DNA of 64,000 bases. Source: Candidatus Eisenbacteria bacterium. GTDB lineage: Bacteria > Eisenbacteria > RBG-16-71-46 > JACRLI01. Each line of letters starts with the position of its first letter. The stretch's first letter is position 1. A model generated the notes under the pieces. It did no database searches, was not told where the DNA came from, and saw only the letters and a list, made by a program, of their open reading frames with translations. Where the stretch lies: positions 62,001 through 126,000 of the forward strand of contig JACRLI010000009.1 in the NCBI GenBank assembly GCA_016235265.1, read 5' to 3'. Of the stretch, positions 53,732-63,138 are shown in pieces. Position numbers and translations under genes: made by a program.

Positions 53732-54579
53732 ATTCGTCCGACCCGTCGCCGGAGGCCGCTCGCGCGGGCGAGCCGTCCGTCGGCACCGAAATACCCGTCG
53801 CCATCTCGGGGGCCTGCGGGCGCCTGGGGCGGCGCATCGTGGCGTGCCTGTCCAGCGAGCCCGGGCCGCGCCCGCACGCCGCGCTGGAATCCCCAGGAAG
53901 CGACTGGATCGGCTCCCGGCACCCGGAGTGCCCCTCGCTCACCGTGATCGACGAGATCGACGTGGCGCTGGACGGCTCGCGCGCGCTGGTGGAGGCCAGC
54001 CTGCCGCTTCCGGCGATGGATCACGCCGAGGTGGCCGCCGAGGCCGGCGTGCCGCTCCTGATGGCGGTCACCGGCCTGTCGCAGGCCCAGCGCGACCGGC
54101 TGGACCAGTTGTCGGTGAAGATCCCGGTGCTGGTCACCTCCAACCTCTCCATGGGCGTGTCCGCCCTGGTGCACCTGTGCCGCGAGGCCGCCCGCGGACT
54201 GGGCTTCGACGTGGAGATCGTCGAGATGCACCACAAGGGCAAGCGGGACGCGCCCAGTGGCACCGCGCTCATGCTCGCCCGCGCCATCGCCGAGGCGCGC
54301 GGCTGGGGCGAGGACTCCTTCCTGTACGGCCGCGAGGGCGCCGTGGGGCAGCGGCCCGAGAAGCAGATCGGCATCCACGCGGTGCGCGGCGGGGAGATCG
54401 TGGGCGAGCACCAGGTGGTCTTCGCGGGCCAGGGAGAGCGGCTGGTGCTTTCGCACTCGGCCGAATCGCGGGACTGCTTCGCGCGCGGCGTGGCGCCCGC
54501 GATCCGTTTCCTGTGCGCGCAGGGCCCCGGCCGCTACGGCATGGACGATGTCTGGAGGGCCGCGCTGAAAGGCAGCTGA
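53728..54579 (+). CDS. dapB: 4-hydroxy-tetrahydrodipicolinate reductase
   Basis: The 283-residue enzyme reduces HTPA with NAD(P)H. Motifs are the nucleotide-binding ISGACGRLGRRIVA, TSNLSMGVSALVHL and the catalytic EMHHKGKRDAPSGTAL. It is about 15 residues longer than usual owing to an N-terminal extension rich in Ser and Pro. The ATG overlaps the dapA stop. Confidence 0.95.
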   Translation: MNSSDPSPEAARAGEPSVGTEIPVAISGACGRLGRRIVACLSSEPGPRPHAALESPGSDWIGSRHPECPSLTVIDEIDVALDGSRALVEASLPLPAMDHAEVAAEAGVPLLMAVTGLSQAQRDRLDQLSVKIPVLVTSNLSMGVSALVHLCREAARGLGFDVEIVEMHHKGKRDAPSGTALMLARAIAEARGWGEDSFLYGREGAVGQRPEKQIGIHAVRGGEIVGEHQVVFAGQGERLVLSHSAESRDCFARGVAPAIRFLCAQGPGRYGMDDVWRAALKGS

Positions 54580-54582
54580 TCC

Positions 54583-57432
54583 GTGCCCCGGTCCCAATCC
54601 ACCGCTGCCGCGGGGCGCCGCGCGTCCCGCCATGGCATCGTCACCGCCCGTTCGGCGGTGACGAGTCGCAGTCTTCCCGCCGTTTGCCTCCTGGCGGCCG
54701 CCCTGTGCGCCGCGCCCGCGGGCGCCCAGGGCGTGTTCGGGGCCAACAAGGTTCTCTACCAGCCGCTGAACTGGCTCTCCGCCGTGACCCCGCACCTGAG
54801 GCTGTACTTCTACCCGCAGGAGGCGGAGCTGGCCCGCGCCACGCTGGCGGTGGCGGAATCGGCCTGCGTGGAGTACGAGGCCCGCATCGGCCACCGGCTT
54901 TCGAAGCCCATCCCCATGTTCGTATTCAGCTCCCACCGCGACTTCGAGTCCTCCAACATCCTGCCCGGCGCCTCTCCCGAGGAGGTGGGTGGGGTGACCG
55001 AGCTGATGCGCGGGCGGGTGCTGATCCCGCACACCGGCTCGCACGCGCGCCTGGTGCACGTGGTGCGCCACGAGCTGGCCCACGCCTTCATGCTGGACCA
55101 TCTCTCGGCGGCGGCGAAGAAGAGCCGTGCGGTGCTGCGACAGCAGCCCCCGCTGTGGTTCGTGGAAGGCTGGGCCGAGCATCTCTCCGGCGGCTGGACC
55201 TCCGACGACGACATGGTGCTGCGCACCGCGGTGCTGGGAGGCTTCGCACAGGACCTGGAGCACCTGTGGCGGGTGGAGGGCAGCTTCCTGATGTACAAGG
55301 AGGGCCAGTCCTTCCTGGACTTCGCGGCCCCCCGGGTGGGGGGCACGGCCGGGCTGGCAAAGTTCTTCGAGGCCTGGCCGCGCAAGCAGACGGCGGAGGA
55401 GTGCGCGCAGGCCGCGTGGGGCATGGCGCTGGAGGACCTGGGCCGGGAGTGGTTCGCCTCTCTGCGCAGGCGCTACTACCCGCTGATTTCGGAACGCCGC
55501 GAGGCCTCCGAGTTCGCGACTCCGCTGGCCTCGCGGGGCTGGGTCAACCTGCGGCCCGCGGTGGTGCCGGGCACGTCCCGGGCGACGCTGCAGGTGGTGC
55601 ACTTCTCCGACCAGGGCGACTACCCCGGCGTGTGGCTGTGGGAGCGGCGCGGGCTGGCCTCGGAACAGCGCCGGCTGGTGCGCGGCGGAAATCGCCGCGG
55701 CTACGAGTCCCTGCATTTCTTCGAGACCCGCATGGGCGTGAGCCGCCGCGGCGAGCTGGCGCTGGTCAGCCGACAGGGCTCGCGCGACGTGATCCACGTG
55801 CTGGGCCTGCCGGGAGGGGAGGAGCGCGCGGAATTCGAGTCACCCGGCCTGGTGTCGCTGGGCTCGCCCTCGTGGTCGCCGGGCGGGGACTCGCTGGTGG
55901 TGCGGGGCCAGGACCTCGCGGGCGACGCCGACCTGTACCTGGTGGACCGCGGGACCGGCGCCTTCACGCGCCTCACGCACGACGCCTACGACGACCGGGA
56001 CCCGGTGTTCACACCGGATGGCGCCGCCATCACCTTCAGCTCCGATCGCGGCCCGGACGGCCCGGAGGGGCGCCAGCACCTCTTCGAGCTGCGACGGGAC
56101 GGGAGCCTCCGCGGCCTCACCTCGGGCCGGTGCAGCGACACCCAGCCCGCGTGGAGCCCCGACGGGAAGCGCCTGGCGTTCGTCTCGGACCGCGGCGGCG
56201 CCCCGGACCTCTACGCGCTCGAGCCGGGCCGGGGCTGCGCGCGGCTCACCCGGGTGCTGGGGGCCGCGTGGGATCCCGCGTGGGAGGCAGACAGCACGCA
56301 CCTGGTGTTCAGCCAGTATTCCGGCGGGAAGTTCGAGATGTTCGAGATGAGCGTGGCCGACTCGGCGCTGGAGTGGTCCCCCGAGACCGGCGCGCTGGCC
56401 GCGGACTGGTCGCGGCCCCTGGCCCCCGCGGACACCCCGGTGGAGCCGTACCGGCGCCGGTGGGGCCTGGGACTGGTGCAGACGGGCTTCAACTCGGACC
56501 CGGAAGTGGGGGGTTCCTCCGGCCAGCTGGCGCTGCAGGACCTCCTGGGCAACGAAGAATTGAGCTTCTTCCTGGGCAGCTCCACCGACGGGCTGTCCAA
56601 CCTGGTGGACGACCTGGACATCGGTGCCACCTACGTCAACTACTCCCACCGGCTGGCGCTGGGATTCGGGCTGTTCCGGCTGAACCGGATCTACGACAGC
56701 CGCCTGGACGTGGTTCGCAACGAGCACCGCACGGGCGGAACGCTGGTGGCCAGCTACCCGCTGAGCCGCTTCGACCGCGTGGAAACCAGCGTGGTGTTCC
56801 GCCGCGCCACTCATCACCTGTTTGCCGACGGGCGGATGGGGGAGGCTTCGCTGCTCTCGCACTATCTCACCCTGGTGCATGACAACGCCTGGCTGGGCGG
56901 AAACGGCCTCACCGCCGGCTGGCGCGCGGTGCTGTCCGCCGGGCAGACGCGCGACCTGTCCGCGGGCAAGGGCAACTTCTGGACCCTGCGGCTGGAGGGC
57001 CGCCGCTACCAGGAACTGCTGCCCAACGTGGTGTGGGCCTCGCGCGTGCGCGCGGAGTGGGCCACCGGGGAGGACGCCGAGCCGGTGCGCGCCGGGGGCT
57101 TCGCCGACTTGCGCGGATTCCCGCGCCGCGGGGTGCTGGCCACGCGCCTGGCGCTGATGAACCACGAGCTGCGGTTCCCGCTGGTGAAGTCGTTGATCCT
57201 GTCCACGCCCGGTGGAGGGGTGCGCCTGCCCGACATCATGGCCGCGCCTTTCGTGGACGTGGCCTCCTTCGGGCAGGGCCGCTTCGAGTCGCCGGTGGGA
57301 TCGGTGGGGGTGGGGTTCTACCTGTTCGGAGGGTATTTTCCGGCGGTGCGGCTGGACGTGGCGAAGGTCCACGACCGCGACGGCTGGCAGCCGGGGACCG
57401 ACACGAGCTTCAGCGTGGGATTCAATTTTTGA
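54583..57432 (+). CDS. Zinc-peptidase-like/TolB-propeller/outer-membrane barrel protein
   Basis: The 949-residue protein has a signal peptide (LPAVCLLAAALCAAPAGA), a peptidase-like domain with VVRHELAHAFML (HExxH variant HELAH) and FVEGWAEHLSGG, then TolB/PD40 repeats (SLGSPSWSPGGDSLVVRGQ, AITFSSDRGPDG), and a C-terminal region of beta strands ending SFSVGFNF that resembles the BamA/Omp85 barrel (FADLRGFPRRGVLATRL). The combination of peptidase, propeller and barrel suggests an outer-membrane protein processing or binding something at the surface. The GTG at 54583 follows dapB by 3 bases; start uncertain. It overlaps the convergent lipoprotein gene by 11 bases. Confidence 0.75.
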   Translation: MPRSQSTAAAGRRASRHGIVTARSAVTSRSLPAVCLLAAALCAAPAGAQGVFGANKVLYQPLNWLSAVTPHLRLYFYPQEAELARATLAVAESACVEYEARIGHRLSKPIPMFVFSSHRDFESSNILPGASPEEVGGVTELMRGRVLIPHTGSHARLVHVVRHELAHAFMLDHLSAAAKKSRAVLRQQPPLWFVEGWAEHLSGGWTSDDDMVLRTAVLGGFAQDLEHLWRVEGSFLMYKEGQSFLDFAAPRVGGTAGLAKFFEAWPRKQTAEECAQAAWGMALEDLGREWFASLRRRYYPLISERREASEFATPLASRGWVNLRPAVVPGTSRATLQVVHFSDQGDYPGVWLWERRGLASEQRRLVRGGNRRGYESLHFFETRMGVSRRGELALVSRQGSRDVIHVLGLPGGEERAEFESPGLVSLGSPSWSPGGDSLVVRGQDLAGDADLYLVDRGTGAFTRLTHDAYDDRDPVFTPDGAAITFSSDRGPDGPEGRQHLFELRRDGSLRGLTSGRCSDTQPAWSPDGKRLAFVSDRGGAPDLYALEPGRGCARLTRVLGAAWDPAWEADSTHLVFSQYSGGKFEMFEMSVADSALEWSPETGALAADWSRPLAPADTPVEPYRRRWGLGLVQTGFNSDPEVGGSSGQLALQDLLGNEELSFFLGSSTDGLSNLVDDLDIGATYVNYSHRLALGFGLFRLNRIYDSRLDVVRNEHRTGGTLVASYPLSRFDRVETSVVFRRATHHLFADGRMGEASLLSHYLTLVHDNAWLGGNGLTAGWRAVLSAGQTRDLSAGKGNFWTLRLEGRRYQELLPNVVWASRVRAEWATGEDAEPVRAGGFADLRGFPRRGVLATRLALMNHELRFPLVKSLILSTPGGGVRLPDIMAAPFVDVASFGQGRFESPVGSVGVGFYLFGGYFPAVRLDVAKVHDRDGWQPGTDTSFSVGFNF

Positions 57433-58768
57433 CCCGGGGCGCCGCCCGGGCCACCGCGCCGGGCGCGAATGGCAGCGCCACCGGGCCCGGCACCACCGCG
57501 ATCCCCAGCGGATAGCCCAGGTCCCCGAGCCGGCGCGCGGGGGAGCCCGACGCCGCGATCTTCCACGCGGCGTTGTCGGCCGCGTCCGCCACCCACACCG
57601 ACTGGTCCGCGGGGTTGACCGCCAGGGCCACCGGGTTCACCGGCCCCTCCACCGTCCACAGCACCCGCCCTTCCCGCGAAAGGCGCGACACGCTGCCCGC
57701 GCCGGACTTCGAGCAGGCCACCCACACCGAGCCGTCCGCGGGATCCACGATCACGTCCAGCACCCCCGGGAAGCCCACCAGCCGGTAGCGCTCCACGCCG
57801 TCGGCGTCCAGGCGCACCAGCTGGTCCGCGCCGAAGTCGGCCACCCACAGGGAGGGCGGGTCGTGCGGGCCGCCCGGGTCGAACGCCAGCCCTTCCGGCT
57901 GGGCGAAGCCCCGGCGGCTGACCACGCGCGTGCCGTCGCGACGCACGCGGGTGATGCGCCCGGCGTCGGCTTCGGCCACCCACGCGCCGCCGTCGGAGGG
58001 ATCCACGGCCAGACCCACCGGGCCGGCGAAGCCGGTGGCCCGGGCCAGCAGCTGGCCGCCCGGGGCCAGCAGCGCCACCGTGCCGGCGTGGTCGTCTGCC
58101 ACCCAGCAGCCGCCGCGCCGGGGGTCCACCGCCAGGGCTCGGGGGTAGTCCAGGGCGGTGTGCGTCGCGCGCACGTTGCCGGCGCTGTCCAGCTCGGCCA
58201 CCACGCCGTCGAAGGTGTTGGCCAGCCACAGCTCGCCCGTCACCGCGTCCCACGCCACGTCGGAAGGGAAGTTGAAGACCTCCAGGGAGGCGCGCACCGC
58301 GCCGCAGTCGGGGGCGAGCACCGCCAGCCGGTCCCGTCCCGCGTCAGCCAGCCACACCACCTCGGGGCCCGGCGTCGCCGTGACCTCGGTGGGGAGCCCG
58401 GGGCCGGAGGCCGTGACCGCCCGCAGACGGTAGACGTATTGCACGCCGTCGCGCGCGGTGGTGTCCACGAATCCGGCCCGGGTGAGCGGCACGCTGGCGA
58501 GGGTGGCGAACACCGGGTCGTTGGTCTCCGCCCGCTCCAGGAGCAGTTGCGGCGTGGGGCTGAACGCGAACACGCTCCACGAGAGGCTGACCCGGGAGTG
58601 GGCGGCCGTCGCGGTCACGTCCTGCAGCCGGCCGCCGGTGTCCGGATTCAGGGGATCCAGCGGGTTGGAGCGCTCGCGCGTGCTGCAGCCGGCGAGCAGC
58701 GCCACGGCCGCGCCGGCCAGGAGCGCCGTGCGGATTCCGTGAACGCCCGGGCCCCCGGCCGCGGTCAC
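57422..58768 (-). CDS. NHL-repeat lipoprotein
   Basis: The 448-residue protein has a lipoprotein signal (TALLAGAAVALLAGC), a fibronectin-like segment (SRVSLSWSVFAFSP), and then a six- or seven-unit NHL-type propeller with recurring ALAVDPRRGGCWVADD, VGLAVDPSDGGAWVAE and VALAVNPADQSVWVAD. Such propellers bind proteins or sugars. The GTG at 58768 overlaps the stop of the upstream gene (GTGA), which settles the start. The product resembles the interrupted protein at 17.4 kb in its NHL part only. Confidence 0.85.
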   Translation of the reverse strand: MTAAGGPGVHGIRTALLAGAAVALLAGCSTRERSNPLDPLNPDTGGRLQDVTATAAHSRVSLSWSVFAFSPTPQLLLERAETNDPVFATLASVPLTRAGFVDTTARDGVQYVYRLRAVTASGPGLPTEVTATPGPEVVWLADAGRDRLAVLAPDCGAVRASLEVFNFPSDVAWDAVTGELWLANTFDGVVAELDSAGNVRATHTALDYPRALAVDPRRGGCWVADDHAGTVALLAPGGQLLARATGFAGPVGLAVDPSDGGAWVAEADAGRITRVRRDGTRVVSRRGFAQPEGLAFDPGGPHDPPSLWVADFGADQLVRLDADGVERYRLVGFPGVLDVIVDPADGSVWVACSKSGAGSVSRLSREGRVLWTVEGPVNPVALAVNPADQSVWVADAADNAAWKIAASGSPARRLGDLGYPLGIAVVPGPVALPFAPGAVARAAPRVKN

Positions 58769-59235
58769 GGGTTCCAGGCCACCCGCAGCCCGGCGCCGCC
58801 GGGCACGGGCTGGACGCTCACGGCGAGGCCGTGCTCCGGTACGCGCCACGCCAGCAGCAGCGTGGCGGCGGCGGCGGATTCACCCACGATCAGGAGGGCG
58901 TCGGACCAGTGGTCCAGCCGGCGCGCGTCCGAGTAGTGACGCTCCATCTGCGCCGGGTCGGGGCTCTGGCGATACTGCTCGTAGCGGCGGTTCGCGGCCG
59001 CGAGCAGCAACTGGGAGGACAGCAGCGAGGCGACCGTGAGCGCCGCGCCGCCGACCAGCAACGGCACACGGCGCCGGCTCCACGAGGAAGCCGGCGCGAC
59101 CCGGGGGGTCTCCGCGGGCAGGGTGCGAAATGTCAGGGAATCAGCCGGCCCGGCCCGGACCGGCGTGGGGAGGCCGGTGAGCTCCAGCGCCACAGCCAGC
59201 CCGGCGGCGATGCAGGCCCGGCGGCCGGGCAGCAT
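58765..59235 (-). CDS. Hypothetical exported membrane-associated protein
   Basis: The 156-residue protein has a signal-like start (ACIAAGLAVALELTG) and two hydrophobic helices (VPLLVGGAALTVASLL and ALLIVGESAAAATLLLAW) flanking YEQYRQSPDPAQMERHYSDA. The pattern is like the small DUF5683-type membrane proteins of FCB bacteria, but identity is not certain. It is coupled on both sides: it starts overlapping the rpsT stop by one base, and its stop overlaps the NHL lipoprotein start. Confidence 0.6.
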   Translation of the reverse strand: MLPGRRACIAAGLAVALELTGLPTPVRAGPADSLTFRTLPAETPRVAPASSWSRRRVPLLVGGAALTVASLLSSQLLLAAANRRYEQYRQSPDPAQMERHYSDARRLDHWSDALLIVGESAAAATLLLAWRVPEHGLAVSVQPVPGGAGLRVAWNP

Positions 59236-59492
59236 CAGCCGCGGGCGATTGCGCGGGCCAGGCGGGCCTTCTGCCGGTTCGCGGTGGCCTTCTTGAGGAC
59301 ACCCTTGCGAACGGCGCGGTCGAGGACCGACGCGGCTTCGCGGTAGGTGGCCGGGGCGGCGGCGTCCTTGGCTTCGGCCTTGTCACGGACCGTGCGCACG
59401 CTGCTGCGGACCTCGGACATCACCGCGCGGTTCTTTGAGTTGTCCCGGGCGTTGGTCTTGACCCGGTGCTTCGCGGACTTGTGGTGTGGCAT
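59235..59492 (-). CDS. rpsT: Ribosomal protein S20
   Basis: The 85-residue basic protein MPHHKSAKHRVKTNARDN ... GVLKKATANRQKARLA is bS20, which binds 16S rRNA in the 30S subunit. A near-consensus promoter at 59538-59566 precedes it. The downstream hypothetical and NHL lipoprotein genes overlap in series, so they appear to be co-transcribed with rpsT, an unusual partner set. Confidence 0.95.
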   Translation of the reverse strand: MPHHKSAKHRVKTNARDNSKNRAVMSEVRSSVRTVRDKAEAKDAAAPATYREAASVLDRAVRKGVLKKATANRQKARLARAIARG

Positions 59493-59537
59493 TTCATGCT
59501 CCTCGAATGGATTCCCAGTGGCGACTCCAAAGACGGT

Positions 59538-59566
59538 ATCCTACCTGAAGCCGCAATCGGTGTCAA
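59538..59566 (-). promoter_or_regulatory. Promoter of rpsT
   Basis: TTGACA (59561-59566) and TAGGAT (59538-59543) are 17 bases apart on the minus strand, about 45 bases before the rpsT ATG. A fully matching -35 and a strong -10 suit a ribosomal-protein gene. Confidence 0.7.
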
Positions 59567-59666
59567 CACAAGGACTTGTTGGCCCGGGGAGGGGTCCGGG
59601 GAGGGTATGCAGGGGCGAGCGGTTTGTGTTATGGTGGGTTATCAGGCCGGCTTGATGGGGGTTGCG

Positions 59667-61499
59667 ATGAGCTCGGAGCGACTGCTGAAGATCCGTCAGG
59701 TCCTGGCTGCGCTCCCAGGCTCCCCGGGTGTGTACATTATGAAGAACACCCAGGGCCGGGTGATCTACGTGGGGAAGGCAAAACGCCTTGACCACCGGGT
59801 CCGCTCCTACTTCTCCGCCACCCCCTCCGAACACCCGAAAGTGCGCAGCTTGGTGGCGCAGGTCTCCGGCCTGGAGTACATCGTCACCTCGTCCGAGAGC
59901 GAGGCGCTGCTCCTGGAGCTCACGCTGATCAAGGAGCACCAGCCTCACTACAACATCAGCCTGAAGGACGACAAGCGCTACCCCCACGTGAAGCTGAGCG
60001 TGCAGGAGGCGGTGCCCCGCCTGGGATTCACGCGCAAACCGCTGGGCGACGGGGCGCGCTACTTCGGGCCGTTTACCGACGTGCGGGAAGTCCGCGCGGG
60101 GCTCAAGTTCCTGCGTACGGTGTTCCCGGTGCGCACCTGCGCCACGCTGCCGAAGCGGGCGTGCCTGGACCATCACATCGGCCGTTGCGTGGCGCCCTGC
60201 GAGGGCGGGGCCGCGGTGGACGAACACCGGCGGATCGTGGACGAGTTGTGCCTGTTTCTGTCCGGCCGCAGCGACGCCCTGCTGGAGCGGCTGCGGCAGG
60301 AAATGGAAGCCGCCAGCGGGCGGCGCGACTACGAGGACGCGGCGCGGCGGCGCGACCAGCTCCAGCGCGTGGAGCGGCTGCTCAGCCGGCAGCGCATGGT
60401 GAGCCTGGACAGCCGGGACCAGGACGTCCTGGGCCTGGCCGTGAGCGGGGACCGCGCCGCGGGCGTGGCGCTGGAAGTGCGCGGCGGGAGGGTGCTCGCC
60501 AAGCGGGTCCGCGAGCTGCGCAACGTGGCGGGCCGGCCGTTGGACGAAGTCTGGGCGGCGTGGATCACGCAGCACTATTCGCGGCTGGAGGCCCTGCCCC
60601 GCGAGGTGGTGGTGCCGGAGGCCCCCGCCGGGCAGGATCTGGTGGAGGAGTTCCTCCGCGGCCGCCGGGCGGGCGCGGGCCTCCGGATCCCCCGGCGGGG
60701 GCCCCTGGTGGCGCTGCTGGAGATGGCCCGCCAGAACGCCACCCTGGCGCTGGAAGACTCGCTCCAGGGTGGCGAAAAGGTGCTCCGGGTGGATCCGGCG
60801 CTCTACGACCTCCAGAAGGTCCTGGGCCTGAGCGCGCCGCCGCTGAGGATCGAGGCCTTCGACGTGTCGCACCTTCAAGGTAGCGAAACGGTGGCCTCAC
60901 TTGTGGTATTGTGGAATGCCAGACCCAAGCGCAGCGACTATCGGCGGTTCCGGATCCGCCACCTGGAAGGCAACGACGACTTCCGGAGCATGGCCGAGGC
61001 GGTGGGCCGGCGCGCCGCGCGCGTGCGCGGCGGCGGGGCTCCCAGGCCCGACCTGTACCTGATTGACGGGGGCCGGGGGCAGCTCGGCGCGGCCGAGGCG
61101 GCCCTGCGTGAGCACGGCCTGGAGGGCGTGCCCGCGCTGGGGTTGGCGAAACGCCTGGAGGAGATCTATCTTCCCGGGCGGAGGGACCCGGTGCGGCTGC
61201 CGCGCCACTCCGGGGCACTACAGCTTCTGCAGCGCGTGCGCGACGAGGCGCACCGTTTTGCCGTGACGTACCATCGGAAACTCCGTGCAGCCCGGGCCAA
61301 CGCTTCCGTGTTCCGCACCCTCCCGGGCGTCGGTCCCGGGCGAGAGCGCCTGTTGCTGCGGCACTTCGGTTCCCTCGACGCCCTGCGCAGCGCGGGTCGC
61401 GACGAGATCGAACGGGTGCCCGGCATCGGGGCGCGACTCGCCGCGAAGATCCACGAGGCCCTTCAGGCAGGGGCGGGAGCAGGGAAGCAGACAGCATGA
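59667..61499 (+). CDS. uvrC: UvrC excinuclease subunit
   Basis: The 610-residue protein makes both incisions in nucleotide excision repair. It has the GIY-YIG nuclease (PGVYIMKNTQGRVIYVG, KHEQPHYNISLKDDKRYPH-like region), the Cys cluster KRACLDHHIGRCVAPC, the UVR motif region, the RNase H-like endonuclease (IEAFDVSHLQGS, DLYLIDGGRGQL) and C-terminal helix-hairpin-helices (LPGVGPGRERLLLRHFGS, VPGIGARLAAKI). The ATG at 59667 (or 59655) is chosen; the frame continues upstream to 59466 but that part is not UvrC-like. It overlaps xerD by 4 bases. Confidence 0.94.
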   Translation: MSSERLLKIRQVLAALPGSPGVYIMKNTQGRVIYVGKAKRLDHRVRSYFSATPSEHPKVRSLVAQVSGLEYIVTSSESEALLLELTLIKEHQPHYNISLKDDKRYPHVKLSVQEAVPRLGFTRKPLGDGARYFGPFTDVREVRAGLKFLRTVFPVRTCATLPKRACLDHHIGRCVAPCEGGAAVDEHRRIVDELCLFLSGRSDALLERLRQEMEAASGRRDYEDAARRRDQLQRVERLLSRQRMVSLDSRDQDVLGLAVSGDRAAGVALEVRGGRVLAKRVRELRNVAGRPLDEVWAAWITQHYSRLEALPREVVVPEAPAGQDLVEEFLRGRRAGAGLRIPRRGPLVALLEMARQNATLALEDSLQGGEKVLRVDPALYDLQKVLGLSAPPLRIEAFDVSHLQGSETVASLVVLWNARPKRSDYRRFRIRHLEGNDDFRSMAEAVGRRAARVRGGGAPRPDLYLIDGGRGQLGAAEAALREHGLEGVPALGLAKRLEEIYLPGRRDPVRLPRHSGALQLLQRVRDEAHRFAVTYHRKLRAARANASVFRTLPGVGPGRERLLLRHFGSLDALRSAGRDEIERVPGIGARLAAKIHEALQAGAGAGKQTA

Positions 61500-62398
61500 C
61501 GACGGAAGCGAGCGGGTTCGAAGAAGCGGTGCGGGGATTCCTCAAGCACCTGGAGGAGGAGCGGCGCCTGTCGCCGCGCACCCTGCAGGCGTATTACCTG
61601 GATCTCCGCGATTTCGGGCGGTACCTCAAGGAAGCCGGCGCGGAATGGGACAAGCTCACGCCCGCGCAGGTGGAGGCCCATCTGGGCGCGCTCCGTCGCG
61701 GGGGGCTGGCGGCCACCAGCGTGGCGCGCCACCAGTCCACGCTGCGCACCTTCTTCCACTACGCTTCGGGCCAGCCCGGGGTGCTGGATCCCACCGCCAA
61801 CCTGGAGGCCCCGCGCCGGCCGGCCCGGGTGCCGCGGTTCCTGGTCATCGGCGAGGTGGAGATGCTGCTGGCGCAGCCGCGCCTGGACACGACCCTGGGC
61901 ATCCGTGACCGCGCCATGATGGAAGTGATGTACGGCGGCGGGCTGCGGGTGTCGGAGCTGATCTCGCTGAAGGTGCCCGACGTGCAGTTCGAGGAGTCCT
62001 TCCTGCTGGTCAGCGGCAAGGGCGACAAGCAGCGCCTGATCCCGCTGGGTTCGAAGGCCCGGGAGGCCCTCGTGGCGTACATGGAGGGCTCCCGGCCGCA
62101 CCTGCTGCGGGGGCGCACCAGCCCGTACATCTTCCTGAACGCGCGGGGCGGTCCCCTCACGCGCATGGGTTTCTGGACGGTCCTCAAGCGTCACGCGCGG
62201 ACCGCCGGGCTGGCCGAAAAGGTCACGCCCCACGTCCTCCGTCACTCCTTCGCCACCCACCTCCTCCAGGGCGGCGCGGATCTGAGGAGCGTCCAGGAGC
62301 TGCTGGGCCACGCGTCCATCACCACCACCGAGATCTACACGCACGCGGATCGGGAGTACCTCGCGGAGCAGTTCAAGCAGTTCCATCCGCGGGCCTGA
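61496..62398 (+). CDS. xerD: Tyrosine recombinase XerD
   Basis: The 300-residue recombinase partners XerC at dif. Catalytic residues are in YGGGLRVSELISL (Arg), SGKGDKQRLIPLG (Lys), HVLRHSFATHLLQG (His, Arg), LLGHASITTT (His) and TEIYTHADREYL (Tyr). The N-terminal domain is typical (FLKHLEEERRLSPRTLQAYY). It starts inside the uvrC stop (ATGA). Confidence 0.9.
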   Translation: MTTEASGFEEAVRGFLKHLEEERRLSPRTLQAYYLDLRDFGRYLKEAGAEWDKLTPAQVEAHLGALRRGGLAATSVARHQSTLRTFFHYASGQPGVLDPTANLEAPRRPARVPRFLVIGEVEMLLAQPRLDTTLGIRDRAMMEVMYGGGLRVSELISLKVPDVQFEESFLLVSGKGDKQRLIPLGSKAREALVAYMEGSRPHLLRGRTSPYIFLNARGGPLTRMGFWTVLKRHARTAGLAEKVTPHVLRHSFATHLLQGGADLRSVQELLGHASITTTEIYTHADREYLAEQFKQFHPRA

Positions 62399-62420
62399 GG
62401 CCGCGGGCACAGGAGGAGAC

Positions 62421-63077
62421 ATGCCGAAGCCGGGGTGGGGGATCGCCCTGTCCGCGGCCGCGCTGGGGACCGCGCTGCTGCTCGTACCCGCGGAGTCGCG
62501 GGCGACCAACATCCGCCCGGGCACCATCAGCCTGGGCGTTTCCGCCGACGTGTCCACCCTGGGCGGGGGCAGCTACCTCGCGCGCGCGTTCGACCGCGGC
62601 CGGCCCGGCTGGCAGGGCCACGTGCGCTACCGGATGCGCAGGAAGTTCGTGCTCGGTGTCACCTTCGCGCAGCAGTGGTACCGTCCCAGCGCCACCATGC
62701 CCTTCGTGGCCTCGGGCGATTCCACGGAACTCGAGCGGCTCACTGTGTGGAGCGCCGGCGTGGAGGCCGGGAAAGTGTTCGGTTCCAACGAGCACCCGGT
62801 GTACCTGCTCCTGGGCGCCGGCGTGTGGAGCCCCACCGCCTTCGCACCCTCCACGGAAGCCTACGCCGCCAACAAGCCGGACCGCATCTACGGCTCGCTG
62901 ACGCTGGGCACGGAGGTGTTCCTGCGGCGGTCCGTGACCGCCGATCTTTCGCTGCGCGCGCTGGTGCACAGCGCGGCCGAGACCAGCTACCCGCGCGTGG
63001 GCGGAGACAGCGGGCCGACGAAGCTGGATCACGAGATCCAGCTCACCGCGGGTCTCCATTTCTACGTGCTCGACTAG
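62421..63077 (+). CDS. Small outer-membrane barrel-like protein
   Basis: The 218-residue protein has a signal peptide (IALSAAALGTALLLVPAESRA) and regular alternating hydrophobic strands (RYRMRRKFVLGVTFAQQWY, LERLTVWSAGVEAGKVFG) ending in LTAGLHFYVLD, as in small beta-barrels of the outer membrane. No family motif is certain. AGGAGG lies before the ATG. It is 22 bases after xerD and may be cotranscribed with it. Function unknown. Confidence 0.7.
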   Translation: MPKPGWGIALSAAALGTALLLVPAESRATNIRPGTISLGVSADVSTLGGGSYLARAFDRGRPGWQGHVRYRMRRKFVLGVTFAQQWYRPSATMPFVASGDSTELERLTVWSAGVEAGKVFGSNEHPVYLLLGAGVWSPTAFAPSTEAYAANKPDRIYGSLTLGTEVFLRRSVTADLSLRALVHSAAETSYPRVGGDSGPTKLDHEIQLTAGLHFYVLD

Positions 63078-63138
63078 AGGCCCCATCGCCCTGGACGGAC
63101 CCGGCCCTGGTCCCACCCCCGGGGGAACCCGACTCCTC

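Noticed and set aside
53649..56882. A 1077-residue plus-strand open frame in another phase over dapB and the peptidase/barrel gene
   Set aside because: It overlaps real coding sequence in a different phase and has low-complexity Arg/Ala/Gly composition.
49809..62398. XerC and XerD as integrases of a mobile element
   Set aside because: Both sit in housekeeping neighbourhoods (smg-topA-xerC; uvrC-xerD), with no att repeats, cargo or base-composition change.
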